From Undibacterium sp. CCC3.4 (lineage in GTDB: Bacteria; Pseudomonadota; Gammaproteobacteria; Burkholderiales; Burkholderiaceae_D), in the NCBI RefSeq assembly GCF_034347425.1, contig NZ_CP133779.1, positions 4,464,001 through 4,528,000 of the forward strand: a stretch of DNA of 64,000 nucleotides. The letters run 5' to 3'. The first letter of the stretch is position 1. Each line of letters opens with the position of its first letter. Positions 41,081 to 50,849 of the stretch are shown in pieces. The position numbers and the translations under genes were made by a program. A model generated the notes under the pieces. It was not told where the DNA came from, searched no databases, and worked only from the letters and a program-made list of their open reading frames with translations.

Positions 41081-41676
41081 TATTTCATCCCGTAATGTTC
41101 TTCACGAATCACGCGCGGCGTGTTTTCGCGCGGCTCTATCGTGACCGGCTGATAGACGACCCGTTTTTGCTCGGCGTCGTAGCGCATTTCCACATACCCG
41201 GAGACTGGGAAATCTTTGCGGAATGGATGACCGATGAAACCGTAATCAGTCAAAATACGACGCAAATCGTTATGCCCATCAAACAGAATACCGAATAAAT
41301 CGAAAGCTTCGCGCTCATACCAATTGGCGGCATTCCAGACATCGATCAAGGAGGCGACCAGCGGCATCTCATCATCAGTGGCAAACACGCGCACCCGCAA
41401 ACGCCAATTATGCTTGACCGATAACAAATGCGTGACGACCGCGAAACGCGCGCCATCCCAAATACCATCACCGTAAGTCGAGTAATCAACACCACACAAA
41501 TCGATCAATTGCTCAAAATGCGTGTCAGCGTGATCACGCAAGTCGCGCATCACTTGCAGATAATCTGCCGACGAAACGACGACGGTGAGCTCACCGAGCG
41601 CATTACTAAGCTCTGCGATGCGCGCACCCAAGACGACATGTAGCGCGGCCTCGAGTTTTTCTATTTTGCTTGTCAT
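41080..41676 (-). CDS. nuoC: NADH-quinone oxidoreductase subunit C
   Basis: A 198-residue 30-kDa-type subunit, separate from NuoD (they are fused in E. coli). The signature [20 protein letters not shown] and the C-terminal [17 protein letters not shown] are present. MTSKIEKLE at 41676 is taken as the start; 41697 is an alternative. Confidence 0.96.
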   Translation of the reverse strand: MTSKIEKLEAALHVVLGARIAELSNALGELTVVVSSADYLQVMRDLRDHADTHFEQLIDLCGVDYSTYGDGIWDGARFAVVTHLLSVKHNWRLRVRVFATDDEMPLVASLIDVWNAANWYEREAFDLFGILFDGHNDLRRILTDYGFIGHPFRKDFPVSGYVEMRYDAEQKRVVYQPVTIEPRENTPRVIREEHYGMK

Positions 41677-41705
41677 ATTTAAAGGCTGCCTTCGCAATCA
41701 CACGC

Positions 41706-42182
41706 TCAGCGGGCGATGGTGTTAGTACGTTTGATCTTGTTTTGGAGCTGAATGATACCGTAAATCAGCGCTTCAGCCGTCGGCGGACACCCTGGCACAT
41801 AGATATCGACTGGGACAATACGGTCACAACCACGCACCACAGAGTAAGAATAATGATAATAACCACCACCATTAGCGCAGGAACCCATGGAGATTACCCA
41901 GCGCGGCTCAGCCATTTGGTCATACACTTTACGCAAAGCTGGGGCCATCTTGTTACATAAGGTTCCAGCCACAATCATCACATCCGACTGCCGCGGCGAC
42001 GGGCGAAACACGACACCGAAGCGATCGAGATCGTAACGCGAAGCACCGGCATGCATCATTTCAACTGCACAGCAAGCCAAACCGAATGTCATCGGCCACA
42101 GCGAACCGGTACGCGTCCAGTTGATCAGCTTATCGGCCGTCGTCGTGACAAAGCCTTCGTTCAATACACCTTCAATCGACAT
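41706..42182 (-). CDS. nuoB: NADH-quinone oxidoreductase subunit B
   Basis: A 158-residue subunit that holds cluster N2 next to the quinone site. The ligands are in [18 protein letters not shown] (adjacent cysteines), [20 protein letters not shown] and [16 protein letters not shown]. Confidence 0.97.
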   Translation of the reverse strand: MSIEGVLNEGFVTTTADKLINWTRTGSLWPMTFGLACCAVEMMHAGASRYDLDRFGVVFRPSPRQSDVMIVAGTLCNKMAPALRKVYDQMAEPRWVISMGSCANGGGYYHYSYSVVRGCDRIVPVDIYVPGCPPTAEALIYGIIQLQNKIKRTNTIAR

Positions 42183-42188
42183 AATCCA

Positions 42189-42548
42189 TCACTCCCAATC
42201 AAGAGCGCCTTTTTTCCAGATGTACCAGAATCCGACACCGAATTCGAGCACAAAACCCAACATAATCAAGAAGCCCGTCAAGCCGAGATCGCGCATGGCG
42301 ACGGCCCACGGAAAGAAAAATGCCGTCTCAAGATCAAACAGAATGAACAGAATTGCGATCAGATAATAGCGCACATCAAACTTCATACGCGCATCCTCGA
42401 AAGCTTCGAAGCCACATTCGTACGGGGATGTTTTTTGAGAATCCGGCTTATAGGGAGCGAGAATGCGACCTAAAAATTGCGGCACCACACCAACAGCGAT
42501 ACCAACCAGAATAAAGAGAAGTACGGGGAAATAATTTTCGAGGTTCAC
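42189..42548 (-). CDS. nuoA: NADH-quinone oxidoreductase subunit A (GTG start)
   Basis: A 119-residue three-helix membrane subunit, first gene of the operon. The family N-terminus [15 protein letters not shown] follows GTG at 42548, which has AGGTGG 6 bases upstream; an in-frame ATG at 42590 would add 14 atypical residues. Conserved [20 protein letters not shown] and the membrane glutamate in [13 protein letters not shown] are present. Overall the order A-B-C-D-E-F-G-H-I-J-K-L-M-N is complete. Confidence 0.95.
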   Translation of the reverse strand: MNLENYFPVLLFILVGIAVGVVPQFLGRILAPYKPDSQKTSPYECGFEAFEDARMKFDVRYYLIAILFILFDLETAFFFPWAVAMRDLGLTGFLIMLGFVLEFGVGFWYIWKKGALDWE

Positions 42549-42593
42549 GTTAGGCCACCTGTAATTGAACGCCATATTGAAGCGGATCATTTA

Positions 42594-42610
42594 TTGACTA
42601 TGCCAGTCAA
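42594..42610. promoter_or_regulatory. Palindrome upstream of nuoA
   Basis: TTGACT-N5-AGTCAA, a perfect 6-bp dyad, 46 bases upstream of the nuoA start and 52 bases from tRNA-Leu. It could be an operator or an RNA hairpin; TTGACT also resembles a -35 hexamer. No assignment made. Confidence 0.3.
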
Positions 42611-42661
42611 CAAAATGACCGCTTCCTCGACAAAGCCAGTAAAGATAACTGACTTATTTTT

Positions 42662-42746
42662 TGGTGCCGACGACGAGACTCGAACTCGTACAGCTTTCGC
42701 CACTACCCCCTCAAGATAGCGTGTCTACCAATTTCACCACGTCGGC
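42662..42746 (-). tRNA. tRNA-Leu (GAG)
   Basis: An 85-base class II tRNA with encoded CCA: acceptor GCCGACG/CGTCGGC, anticodon loop TTGAGGG (anticodon GAG), a long variable arm and T-arm ACGAGTTCGAGTCTCGT. It sits between secG and nuoA as in other Burkholderiales. Confidence 0.97.
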
Positions 42747-42832
42747 CTAAGCACAGCATTCTACTCTGATTGCCCTCATTGTTCAACGCACAATCGAGAA
42801 AAACCAAGGTTTTTTTGCTGCAGAGTACAAAT

Positions 42833-43207
42833 TTATTTCGGAATCTGGTTTACTTGCGCAGCCGATGCTGGCACTGCTGCCGCTGGTGCTGCCGGCGCCA
42901 CCGCTGCCGCACTGGCCGGTGCTGTTTTTACCGCACCCAAGCTATCCATCACGCCAGTACTGGTTTTACGGTTGCCGTTAAGCACGCCGAGCGCCAAAGT
43001 CGCGATGAAAAACAAAGCCGCTGCCACACCGGTGGAACGCGACAAGAAGTTCGAAGAACCGGTGGCACCGAACAAACTGCCGGAAGCACCGGAGCCGAAA
43101 GACGCGCCCATGTCGGCGCCTTTACCGTGCTGCAACAACACCAGGCCGATTATCGTCAATGCTGACAAGACCTGAACTACTACTATCAAAGTAAAAAAAG
43201 TTTGCAT
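42833..43207 (-). CDS. secG: Preprotein translocase subunit SecG
   Basis: A 124-residue small inner-membrane protein with two helices (about 3-23 and 52-74) joined by the conserved GADMGASFGSGASGSLFG segment and a C-terminal Ala/Pro-rich tail. It assists SecYEA in protein export. ATG at 43207 is used. Confidence 0.95.
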   Translation of the reverse strand: MQTFFTLIVVVQVLSALTIIGLVLLQHGKGADMGASFGSGASGSLFGATGSSNFLSRSTGVAAALFFIATLALGVLNGNRKTSTGVMDSLGAVKTAPASAAAVAPAAPAAAVPASAAQVNQIPK

Positions 43208-43250
43208 CAAAACACCCTAAAGATTAAGCAACACCAACAAACAAATTAAA

Positions 43251-44003
43251 TTAGCCGCAAGCAGCTATGATCGCCAAGAACTCTGCTGATTTCAATGCCG
43301 CACCACCGATCAAGCCACCATCGATATCCGCCATCGCCAACAAGTCTTTGGCATTATCCGGTTTCATACTGCCGCCATACAAAATTTGCATGCCTTGCGC
43401 CGCTACCGGATTGACCAGAGCAACTTGGGCACGCAGGAAGGCATGCACATCTTGGGCCATTTGCGGACTGGCAGTTTTACCCGTGCCGATCGCCCACACT
43501 GGCTCATAAGCAAGCACGATACGAGTAATCTGATCGGCGGCCAATACCGCCAAAACTGCCTGCAACTGCTGAGCAACCACCTGCTCGGTCTGGGCCGATT
43601 CGCGCTGTTCGAGAGTTTCTCCGACGCAAACGATCGGGGTGATCGACGAACCCAGTGCCTGCAATACTTTTTGCGCCACCGTCGCGTTAGTCTCCGCATG
43701 GTAAGCACGACGCTCAGAGTGACCAACGATCACATATGCGCAACCGCAATCAGCCAACATCGATGCCGCCACTTCGCCGGTAAATGCGCCATGCGCATGC
43801 GCCGACACATCTTGCGCGCCACAACGGATGGCGGAATCGGTCAATAACTCCGCACACTGCAGCAAATATGGTGCTGGCGCGCAAACGAGCACATCGACCG
43901 AGGCCTTGGCCGGCATGCCAGCTTTAATTTCTGCCAGAAGCGAATGATTCGCAGCCAAGCTGCCATTCATTTTCCAGTTACCTGCTATTAGAGTGCGTCG
44001 CAT
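43251..44003 (-). CDS. tpiA: Triosephosphate isomerase
   Basis: A 250-residue TIM barrel. The substrate-binding N/K pair is in AGNWKMNG, the electrophilic histidine in VGHSERR, the catalytic glutamate in [11 protein letters not shown] and the phosphate loop in [11 protein letters not shown]. It interconverts dihydroxyacetone phosphate and glyceraldehyde 3-phosphate. ATG at 44003 fits the family; a GTG at 44012 is possible. Confidence 0.97.
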   Translation of the reverse strand: MRRTLIAGNWKMNGSLAANHSLLAEIKAGMPAKASVDVLVCAPAPYLLQCAELLTDSAIRCGAQDVSAHAHGAFTGEVAASMLADCGCAYVIVGHSERRAYHAETNATVAQKVLQALGSSITPIVCVGETLEQRESAQTEQVVAQQLQAVLAVLAADQITRIVLAYEPVWAIGTGKTASPQMAQDVHAFLRAQVALVNPVAAQGMQILYGGSMKPDNAKDLLAMADIDGGLIGGAALKSAEFLAIIAACG

Positions 44004-44107
44004 AGTGTTCACAGTATAAATAACCGTCTATTGTATCTTGCAGTGACGTACACGGTCAAACCAGACACGTCAGATCGCCGCTTACACAGCGAAAAGTCGG
44101 CAAAATA

Positions 44108-45085
44108 TTACAATTTCAAGATGATTTTACCGATATGCGCGCCCTCTTCCATCATGCGATGCGCCTGTGCCGCTTGATCCAAGGGAAACACCTGATGAAT
44201 AATAGGGGCAATTTCTTTACTCTCAAGCAATGGCCAGACCCGATTTTGCAGCTCTGCCGCCACGATTGCCTTGAAAGCCACCGAACGCGGCCGCAGTGTG
44301 GCACCGGTGATAGTCAAGCGTCGACGCAAAACTTGCGAAAAATCAACATCAGCATGTGTCCCACCCAGCAAAGCAATAATGGCAATGCGACCATCATCAG
44401 CCAGGCAAGCAATTTCTTGCGGAATATAGCTACCGGCAACCATATCGAGAATCACATCGACACCTTTGTCATCCGTCAATTGCTTGACCACATCGGCGAA
44501 TTGCTCGGTTTTATAATTGATACCGCGCTCGGCACCGAGACGCTCGGTTGCGCGGCATTTCTCTTCACTACCCGCAGTGGCAAATACACGATGACCAAGT
44601 GCGCGGGCAATTTGTATTGCAGCTACACCAATACCGGAAGTACCGCCCTGCACCAGCAAACTCTCTGCGCTTTGCAAGCGGGCGCGCTGAAACACATTCG
44701 ACCACACGGTAAAATAAGTTTCTGGCAACGAAGCCGCTTCTAACATCGATAAGCCGGCCGGGACTGGCAAGCACTGCCCCAGCGGGGCCACACAGTACTC
44801 GGCATAGCCGCCACCCTGCACTAAGGCACAGACCTGATCACCGAGGGCAAACTGACTACCAGCGAGATCGCCGCCGACAATTTCACCGGCAACTTCCAAG
44901 CCCGGCAGATCAGAGGCACCGGGGGGCACCGGGTAAAAACCGAGACGCTGTAAGACATCAGGACGATTGATGCCAGCCGCATGGACTTTGATCAAGACTT
45001 CACCGGCACCGGCTTGCGGCTGCGCGCGTTCGCATAATTGCAAGACTTCGGGACCGCCGTACTGGCTGATTTCTATGGCACGCAT
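44108..45085 (-). CDS. NAD(P)H-quinone oxidoreductase, zinc-free MDR (PIG3-like)
   Basis: A 325-residue medium-chain dehydrogenase/reductase without zinc ligands. GGPEVLQL, the AGINRPDVLQRLGFYPVPPG segment and the cofactor loop VQGGTSGIGVAAIQIARALG match the QOR/PIG3 group, which reduces quinones with NADPH. ATG at 45085 has GGAG 7 bases upstream. It lies between tpiA and pnp. Confidence 0.92.
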   Translation of the reverse strand: MRAIEISQYGGPEVLQLCERAQPQAGAGEVLIKVHAAGINRPDVLQRLGFYPVPPGASDLPGLEVAGEIVGGDLAGSQFALGDQVCALVQGGGYAEYCVAPLGQCLPVPAGLSMLEAASLPETYFTVWSNVFQRARLQSAESLLVQGGTSGIGVAAIQIARALGHRVFATAGSEEKCRATERLGAERGINYKTEQFADVVKQLTDDKGVDVILDMVAGSYIPQEIACLADDGRIAIIALLGGTHADVDFSQVLRRRLTITGATLRPRSVAFKAIVAAELQNRVWPLLESKEIAPIIHQVFPLDQAAQAHRMMEEGAHIGKIILKL

Positions 45086-45126
45086 GGGCACACTCCGGGT
45101 AAGTTAAGGCTCTATTGTATGCGAAG

Positions 45127-45163
45127 AAAAAAACACCCGTGCGCGAAGCTCGGGCACGGGTGT
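45127..45163 (-). terminator. Terminator after pnp
   Basis: Perfect 10-bp stem ACACCCGTGC/GCACGGGTGT (45133-45142 and 45154-45163), 11-base loop, followed in the minus direction by seven T residues. It lies 35 bases after the pnp stop. Confidence 0.88.
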
Positions 45164-45197
45164 CTGAGGCAATGCCGACTGCTGCCGGCAAAGCAAA

Positions 45198-47327
45198 TTA
45201 CTGCTGTTGCTGTGGCTGCGCGTCGACTTCGGCCAGCGCGGCTTTCATCGACAGTTTGAAACGACCACGGTCATCCGTTTCAAGTACTTTGACACGCACT
45301 TGCTGACCTTCTTTGAGGTAGTCAGCAACCGCATTCACGCGCTCGTTGGCGATTTGACTGATGTGCAACAAACCATCTTTGCCTGGCATGATTTGTACAA
45401 TCGCGCCGAAATCGAGCAATTTCAAGACGGTACCTTCGTAGACTCTGCCGACTTCCACTTCCGCCGTCAATTCTTCGATACGACGCTTGGCTTCTTGACC
45501 AGCCGCTGCATCGACGGAGGCGATGGTGACGATACCTTCGTCGCTGATGTCGATTTGCGTACCGGTTTCTTCTGTCAGTGCACGAATGACCGCGCCGCCT
45601 TTGCCGATGACATCACGGATTTTTTCCGGATTAATCTTGACCGTGATCAGGCGTGGTGCGAAGTCGGACAATTCCGTATTGCCAACTGGTACGGCAGCTT
45701 GCATGATATTGAGGATATGTACGCGGCCTTCTTTAGCTTGCGCCAATGCGACCTGCATGATTTCCTTGGTGATACCTTGGATTTTGATATCCATTTGCAG
45801 GGCCGTGATACCGGCAGCGGTACCGGCGACTTTAAAGTCCATGTCACCCAAGTGATCTTCATCGCCGAGGATATCGGTCAAGACAGCAAATTTATTGCCA
45901 TCTTTGATCAAGCCCATGGCGATACCGGCGACGTGCGCCTTCATCGGTACACCGGCGTCCATCAAGGCCAGGCAACCGCCGCAGACCGAAGCCATCGACG
46001 AAGAACCATTCGATTCCGTGATTTCCGATACCAAACGGACCGAGTAGCTGAAATCTTCCGGATCTGGCAAAGCAGCAGCCAGAGCACGTTTAGCCAAACG
46101 ACCATGACCGATTTCACGACGCTTAGGCGTGCCGACGCGACCAGTTTCACCAGTAGCGAACGGAGGCATGTTGTAATGCAACATGAAGCGATCGGTGTAC
46201 TCACCCATCAAGGCATCGATTTTTTGTTCGTCGCGCGCAGTACCGAGCGTGGCGATTACCAGCGCTTGGGTTTCGCCACGAGTAAACAAGGCAGTACCAT
46301 GCGTGCGCGGCAGAATGCCAGTGCGGATCGTGATAGGACGGACCGTGCGTGTATCACGGCCATCGATACGCGGTTCGCCGTCGAGGATCTGGGAACGAAC
46401 GATTTTCGCTTCGAGGTCGAATATGACATTGCCGACTTCACCCGAATCAGGCGTAGCCTGACCGCTGGCGGCTGCTTGTGCAGCCAAAGCAGCGGCGACC
46501 GCCGAGTTGGCCGCCTTGAGTTTTTCAGTACGCGCTTGCTTTTCTTTGATCTGATAAGCGGCGCGCAGCAGTGGCTCAGCCACGGCAGTGACAGCAGCGA
46601 TCAGCGGCTCGTTTTTCGGTGCTGGTGCCCATTCGACTTCCGGCTTACCACCGTCACGTACCAAGTCATGGATCGCATCGATGACGGCTTTCATTTGTTC
46701 GTGACCGAATACCACGGCACCGAGCATGATTTCTTCCGACAATTGCTGGGCTTCCGATTCCACCATCAAAACGGCTTGTTCGGTACCGGCGACAACCAAG
46801 TCGAGCTTGGAAGTTTTCAATTGGCTGGCAGTTGGATTGAGCACGTACTGGCCATCGATATAACCGACGCGCGCAGCACCGACCGGGCCACTGAAAGGAA
46901 TACCGGAAACTGAAATAGCGGCCGAAGCACCGATCATGGCAGCAATGTCCGGATCGATTTCCGGATTGACCGACAAGACATGGATGATGACCTGAACTTC
47001 ATTGAGGTAGCCTTCCGGGAACAACGGACGGATAGGACGGTCGATCAGACGCGAAGTCAGCGTTTCTTTTTCGGAAGGACGGCCTTCACGTTTGAAAAAA
47101 CCACCGGGAATACGACCGGCTGCATAGGTTTTTTCCATGTAATCAACGGTCAGGGGGAAGAAATCCTGGCCTGGTTTGGCATCTTTTCTGGCAACAACTG
47201 TCGCCAATACCACGGTATCTTCTATCGATACCAGCACGGCACCCGAAGCTTGACGGGCGATTTCACCGGTTTCCAGCGTAACTGTGTGCTGACCGTACTG
47301 GAAGGTTTTAGTAACTTTATTAAACAC
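45198..47327 (-). CDS. pnp: Polyribonucleotide nucleotidyltransferase (PNPase)
   Basis: A 709-residue phosphorolytic 3'-5' exoribonuclease. Two RNase PH domains (first with [20 protein letters not shown], second with [18 protein letters not shown] and [13 protein letters not shown]) flank a helical domain; KH ([17 protein letters not shown]) and S1 ([20 protein letters not shown]) RNA-binding domains follow. It trims mRNA as part of the degradosome. It is downstream of rpsO. Confidence 0.97.
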   Translation of the reverse strand: MFNKVTKTFQYGQHTVTLETGEIARQASGAVLVSIEDTVVLATVVARKDAKPGQDFFPLTVDYMEKTYAAGRIPGGFFKREGRPSEKETLTSRLIDRPIRPLFPEGYLNEVQVIIHVLSVNPEIDPDIAAMIGASAAISVSGIPFSGPVGAARVGYIDGQYVLNPTASQLKTSKLDLVVAGTEQAVLMVESEAQQLSEEIMLGAVVFGHEQMKAVIDAIHDLVRDGGKPEVEWAPAPKNEPLIAAVTAVAEPLLRAAYQIKEKQARTEKLKAANSAVAAALAAQAAASGQATPDSGEVGNVIFDLEAKIVRSQILDGEPRIDGRDTRTVRPITIRTGILPRTHGTALFTRGETQALVIATLGTARDEQKIDALMGEYTDRFMLHYNMPPFATGETGRVGTPKRREIGHGRLAKRALAAALPDPEDFSYSVRLVSEITESNGSSSMASVCGGCLALMDAGVPMKAHVAGIAMGLIKDGNKFAVLTDILGDEDHLGDMDFKVAGTAAGITALQMDIKIQGITKEIMQVALAQAKEGRVHILNIMQAAVPVGNTELSDFAPRLITVKINPEKIRDVIGKGGAVIRALTEETGTQIDISDEGIVTIASVDAAAGQEAKRRIEELTAEVEVGRVYEGTVLKLLDFGAIVQIMPGKDGLLHISQIANERVNAVADYLKEGQQVRVKVLETDDRGRFKLSMKAALAEVDAQPQQQQ

Positions 47328-47483
47328 AATGTGTCCTTTCGAATATGCCGACAGATTTTCAGGGGCTGTCGTTCACCTCACCGCGAGCAATCGATCAAGA
47401 TTGCTTTTTTGCTGATTTTCAAGCCAATAACTTGAAAACTTCACCAAAACCACTTATTACCATACTGCTCTGTACTGAAAAGC

Positions 47484-47519
47484 AAAAAGCCTGCGACAGT
47501 CAACTGACGCAGGCTTTTT
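47484..47519 (-). terminator. Terminator between rpsO and pnp
   Basis: 11-bp stem AAAAGCCTGCG/CGCAGGCTTTT with a 12-base loop, ending in T tracts in both directions. It sits 32 bases after rpsO and would reduce read-through into pnp. Confidence 0.85.
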
Positions 47520-47550
47520 ACTATGAATTATTTGCCAGGTTAAGCAAAAA

Positions 47551-47820
47551 TTACTTACGCAAGCCGAGTTTTTCGATCAGCGAACGATAGCGATTCAAGT
47601 CTTTACCTTTGAGGTAAGACAACAGGCTCTTACGACGGTTGACCATCATGATCAAACCGCGGCGGGAATGGTGATCTTTACCATGCGCTTTGAAGTGACC
47701 GTTGAGGTCATTGATACGTGCTGTCAACAGAGCGACTTGCACTTCCGGTGAACCGGTATCATTGAGGCCACGTGCGTTATCGGCGACGATAGCGGCTTTT
47801 GCATTTTTTTCAATAGACAT
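47551..47820 (-). CDS. rpsO: 30S ribosomal protein S15
   Basis: An 89-residue helical protein with [20 protein letters not shown] and [20 protein letters not shown], the 16S rRNA h20-h22 binding elements. It follows AAAGGAAA 4 bases before the ATG. S15 nucleates platform assembly and represses its own mRNA in several bacteria. Confidence 0.98.
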   Translation of the reverse strand: MSIEKNAKAAIVADNARGLNDTGSPEVQVALLTARINDLNGHFKAHGKDHHSRRGLIMMVNRRKSLLSYLKGKDLNRYRSLIEKLGLRK

Positions 47821-47853
47821 TATTTTCCTTTACATGCGATAACAACAGTGACC

Positions 47854-47873
47854 GTGTCGGTAATGACCGACAC
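47854..47873 (-). promoter_or_regulatory. Hairpin in the rpsO 5' leader
   Basis: Perfect 8-bp stem GTGTCGGT/ACCGACAC with a 4-base loop, ending 33 bases before the rpsO ATG. S15 binds structured leaders of different shapes in different bacteria; this is a candidate for that role only by position. Confidence 0.35.
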
Positions 47874-47980
47874 CATCGTCATGACCTTGCCAATACTATG
47901 GCAATACCATCATTATCGTGAGCTTCAAACCCCGTCGGATTGACGGGACCGGCAAATATAACATGAAACGATGTGAAAAA

Positions 47981-49519
47981 TCAAACCTGTGGATTGAGTT
48001 TCTCGGATTTCGATTCGAGTTTATTCAATGCTGCCAGATAAGCCTTGGTCGAAGCGACCACGATATCCGGATCGGCACCAACGCCGTTAACAATCCGACC
48101 AGCTTTCGACAGACGCATCGTCACCTCGCCTTGCGACTGGGTGCCGGTGGTGATGGCATTGACTGAAAAGAGCAGCAATTCAGCACCGCTGGCGACTTTC
48201 GATTCGATCGCGTTGACAATCGCATCAACCGGACCATTGCCACTGCCTTCGCAATGGACTTCGCTACCCTGATTCGAAAACACCACTTTCGCGTGCGGCA
48301 TTTCACCGGTTTCCGAGTGCTGGGCCAAGGAAACGAAATGATAGGCTTCCTTATCATTGGCTTGCTCTTCATCCGACACCAAGGCCAGGATATCTTCATC
48401 GAAAATGTCGGATTTGCGATCAGCCAGCTCTTTAAAACGCGCAAACGCGGCATTGACTTCGGTTTCCGACTCTAAAGTGATGCCAAGTTCGTCGAGACGC
48501 TGTTTGAAGGCATTGCGACCCGATAATTTGCCGAGCACAATTTTATTCGCGCTCCAGCCGACATCTTCGGCACGCATGATTTCATAGGTGTCACGGGCCT
48601 TCAAGACACCATCTTGATGGATGCCGGAAGCGTGGGCGAAGGCATTGGCACCGACCACAGCTTTGTTCGGTTGTACCGCAAAGCCGGTGATTTGCGACAC
48701 CAATTTCGAGGCTGGCACGATTTGCGTGGCATCGATACCGAGTTCGAGATTGTAGTAATCTTTCCGGGTACGGATAGCCATGACGATTTCTTCGAGCGCG
48801 GTATTACCGGCCCGCTCGCCCAAACCATTAATGGTGCACTCGACCTGACGTGCGCCACCGATCATCACACCGGCCAAGGAATTGGCGACACCCATGCCGA
48901 GATCGTTATGGCAATGTACCGACCAAATTGCTTGGTCCGAATTCGGGATGCGCTCGCGCAGAGTTTTCAGCATGTGACCATACAATTCAGGCACGCCATA
49001 ACCGACGGTATCGGCGAAATTGATCGTGGTCGCGCCTTCTTTGATGACGGCTTCAATCACGCGGCAAAGGAAATCCATTTCCGAGCGACTGCCATCTTCC
49101 GGGCTGAATTCGACATCATCGGTAAAATTACGCGCATAGCGGACCGCTTGGATCGCTTGCTCAAGCACTTGATCCGGGCTCATGCGCAGCTTTTTCTCCA
49201 TGTGCAAGGGCGAGGTCGCGATGAAGGTATGAATCCGCTTACGCTGGGCGCTGGCGAGTGCTTCAGCCGCGCGCGCGATATCGCGATCATTGGCGCGCGA
49301 CAGCGAGCAGATGATGGAATCTTTGATGGTCGAGGAAATCGCCTTGATCGACTCGAAATCGCCTTGGGAAGCGGCAGCAAAACCGGCTTCGATGACATCG
49401 ACTTTCAGTCGTTCGAGCTGCTTGGCGATACGGATTTTTTCATCCTTGGTCATCGATGCGCCAGGGGATTGCTCGCCATCACGCAAAGTGGTGTCGAATA
49501 TGATGAGTTTGTCTGCCAT
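47981..49519 (-). CDS. leuA: 2-isopropylmalate synthase
   Basis: A 512-residue LeuA. The N-terminal TIM barrel has [17 protein letters not shown] with the metal aspartate, [17 protein letters not shown] and [12 protein letters not shown]; the C-terminal regulatory domain with [14 protein letters not shown] gives leucine feedback. It condenses acetyl-CoA with 2-oxoisovalerate, the first step of leucine synthesis. The ATG follows CAGGAGAAATC. A promoter and a leucine-rich leader ORF lie about 125-250 bases upstream. Confidence 0.97.
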   Translation of the reverse strand: MADKLIIFDTTLRDGEQSPGASMTKDEKIRIAKQLERLKVDVIEAGFAAASQGDFESIKAISSTIKDSIICSLSRANDRDIARAAEALASAQRKRIHTFIATSPLHMEKKLRMSPDQVLEQAIQAVRYARNFTDDVEFSPEDGSRSEMDFLCRVIEAVIKEGATTINFADTVGYGVPELYGHMLKTLRERIPNSDQAIWSVHCHNDLGMGVANSLAGVMIGGARQVECTINGLGERAGNTALEEIVMAIRTRKDYYNLELGIDATQIVPASKLVSQITGFAVQPNKAVVGANAFAHASGIHQDGVLKARDTYEIMRAEDVGWSANKIVLGKLSGRNAFKQRLDELGITLESETEVNAAFARFKELADRKSDIFDEDILALVSDEEQANDKEAYHFVSLAQHSETGEMPHAKVVFSNQGSEVHCEGSGNGPVDAIVNAIESKVASGAELLLFSVNAITTGTQSQGEVTMRLSKAGRIVNGVGADPDIVVASTKAYLAALNKLESKSEKLNPQV

Positions 49520-49644
49520 GATTTCTCCTGAAAATGATGCGAAATGTAAGTCGTTACTGAATTTTGGCTATTCTCGGCCCCATCCTTGCAGCGCGCACAG
49601 GGATAAGCAGGGACTCGAATTGGGGGGGTATGAGGGTGTGCGCG

Positions 49645-49734
49645 TTACCGCACTAGAATGAATGCCGATAGCGATAGCAGACGCGTGGCGCCGACTAAAG
49701 GGGATGCTGCAATGATCGCTATAGGAAAGTTCAT
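49645..49734 (-). CDS. Putative leucine/branched-chain leader peptide of leuA
   Basis: A 29-codon ORF, ATG 49734 to TAA, whose C-terminal part reads RLLSLSAFILVR. It contains five Leu (three as the rare codon CTA, at positions 20, 22 and 27), four Ile and two Val. It lies directly behind the leuA promoter, with its ATG 8 bases after the -10 box, so the mRNA would be leaderless. Enterobacterial leuL leaders likewise have a Leu run followed by an AFI-VR-like segment (from memory). After the stop, CGCGCACA can pair with TGTGCGCG, but I see no hairpin with a T tract, so the downstream mechanism is unclear. Confidence 0.62.
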   Translation of the reverse strand: MNFPIAIIAASPLVGATRLLSLSAFILVR

Positions 49735-49741
49735 GTGAAAG

Positions 49742-49770
49742 ACTATAAGCGCGAAAACAAAAAAGTGCAA
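49742..49770 (-). promoter_or_regulatory. leuA promoter
   Basis: On the minus strand TTGCAC (49770-49765), a 17-base spacer, then TATAGT (49747-49742). It is directly upstream of the leader ORF and about 220 bases before leuA. Confidence 0.78.
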
Positions 49771-49812
49771 GAATTTAGAGCAGGCAAAACCTAATTAAAT
49801 CAGGCTGGAAAT

Positions 49813-49849
49813 TAAAAAAGCCACAATGCTGGGGCTGCATTGTGGCTTT
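49813..49849 (-). terminator. Terminator after pssA
   Basis: Perfect 13-bp stem AAAGCCACAATGC/GCATTGTGGCTTT (49817-49829 and 49837-49849) with a T tract in the minus direction. It starts 20 bases after the pssA stop and separates pssA from the leuA promoter. Confidence 0.9.
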
Positions 49850-49868
49850 AAGGAAAGAATGCCGAATT

Positions 49869-50735
49869 TTATTTCTCGTCGCCATGTTCGACGCTGGTCT
49901 GGATGATGCTGATCGGACGGCCCTTGCGCCAGCGCCATAACAGCACGGCATAACCCGACAAACCATACAAAACAAACAAACCGAACAACACCTTTGGTGG
50001 ATCGCTGACGACCACCACATAAATGAGTAAGATCAGCAAAGGTGCCATGAATGGCACCGAACGCTTGAGGTTAACATCTTTAAAACTGTAAAACGGCACA
50101 TTGGTCACCATGGTCAAACCGGCGAACAAGGTGATGCTCCAAGCATACCAGTGCAACTCGGCACCAGAAAAATGCAAGTCATTCATCAGCAAGATGAAGC
50201 CGGCCACCAAGGCTGCTGCTGCTGGGCTGGGCAAACCTTGAAAATAACGCTTGTCGACCACGCTGATATTGGTATTGAAGCGCGCCAGCCGCAGCGCCGC
50301 CCCGGCACAGTAAACGAAAGCGGCCAGCCAGCCCAGCTTATCCATGCCGCGCAAAGACCATTCGTAAGCCACCAAGGCTGGTGCCGCGCCGAACGAGATC
50401 ATGTCGGACAAACTGTCGTACTGCGCCCCGAATTCACTTTGGGTATTGGTCATGCGCGCGACCCGACCATCGAGGCTGTCGAGTATCATAGCGATGAAAA
50501 TCGCCACGCTGGCCTTGTCAAAACGCTGATCCATCGCCATCACGATAGCGTAAAAACCGCAGAACAAGGCGGCAGTGGTAAACGCATTGGGCAACAGATA
50601 AATGCCGCGGCCGCGTTTGACGCGCTCAAGCGAGCCGCTGAGGCCTTCGCCTTCGCCGCGTTGCTGGGCCTTGCGCACGCCTTTTGGAAAGAGCTTGAAA
50701 CTACCCTTGGGTTTACGTCGATTAAAAGATGGCAT
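49869..50735 (-). CDS. pssA: CDP-diacylglycerol-serine O-phosphatidyltransferase
   Basis: A 288-residue integral membrane enzyme of the CDP-alcohol phosphotransferase family. The catalytic signature D-G-x2-A-R-x8-G-x3-D-x3-D is intact in DSLDGRVARMTNTQSEFGAQ YDSLSD. About eight hydrophobic helices and a basic N-terminus (MPSFNRRKPKGSFKLFPKG) are visible. It makes phosphatidylserine, the precursor of phosphatidylethanolamine. The start at 50735 is preferred over 50840 on family grounds. Confidence 0.94.
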   Translation of the reverse strand: MPSFNRRKPKGSFKLFPKGVRKAQQRGEGEGLSGSLERVKRGRGIYLLPNAFTTAALFCGFYAIVMAMDQRFDKASVAIFIAMILDSLDGRVARMTNTQSEFGAQYDSLSDMISFGAAPALVAYEWSLRGMDKLGWLAAFVYCAGAALRLARFNTNISVVDKRYFQGLPSPAAAALVAGFILLMNDLHFSGAELHWYAWSITLFAGLTMVTNVPFYSFKDVNLKRSVPFMAPLLILLIYVVVVSDPPKVLFGLFVLYGLSGYAVLLWRWRKGRPISIIQTSVEHGDEK

Positions 50736-50849
50736 GCTTGTCTGAGATGAGAAAAACCGCCCGCGCGTGGCGGGCAAGGACCTGCTGTTGTTGGCGTCAG
50801 TATAACCGCGTTTGCCAGTCAGGAAAACCGACAAAATCATCCGCCCCGG

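Noticed and set aside
45207..46913. 568-codon open frame on the plus strand inside pnp
   Set aside because: It is antisense to the well-conserved pnp; its translation is Arg/His/Asp-rich and has no family pattern.
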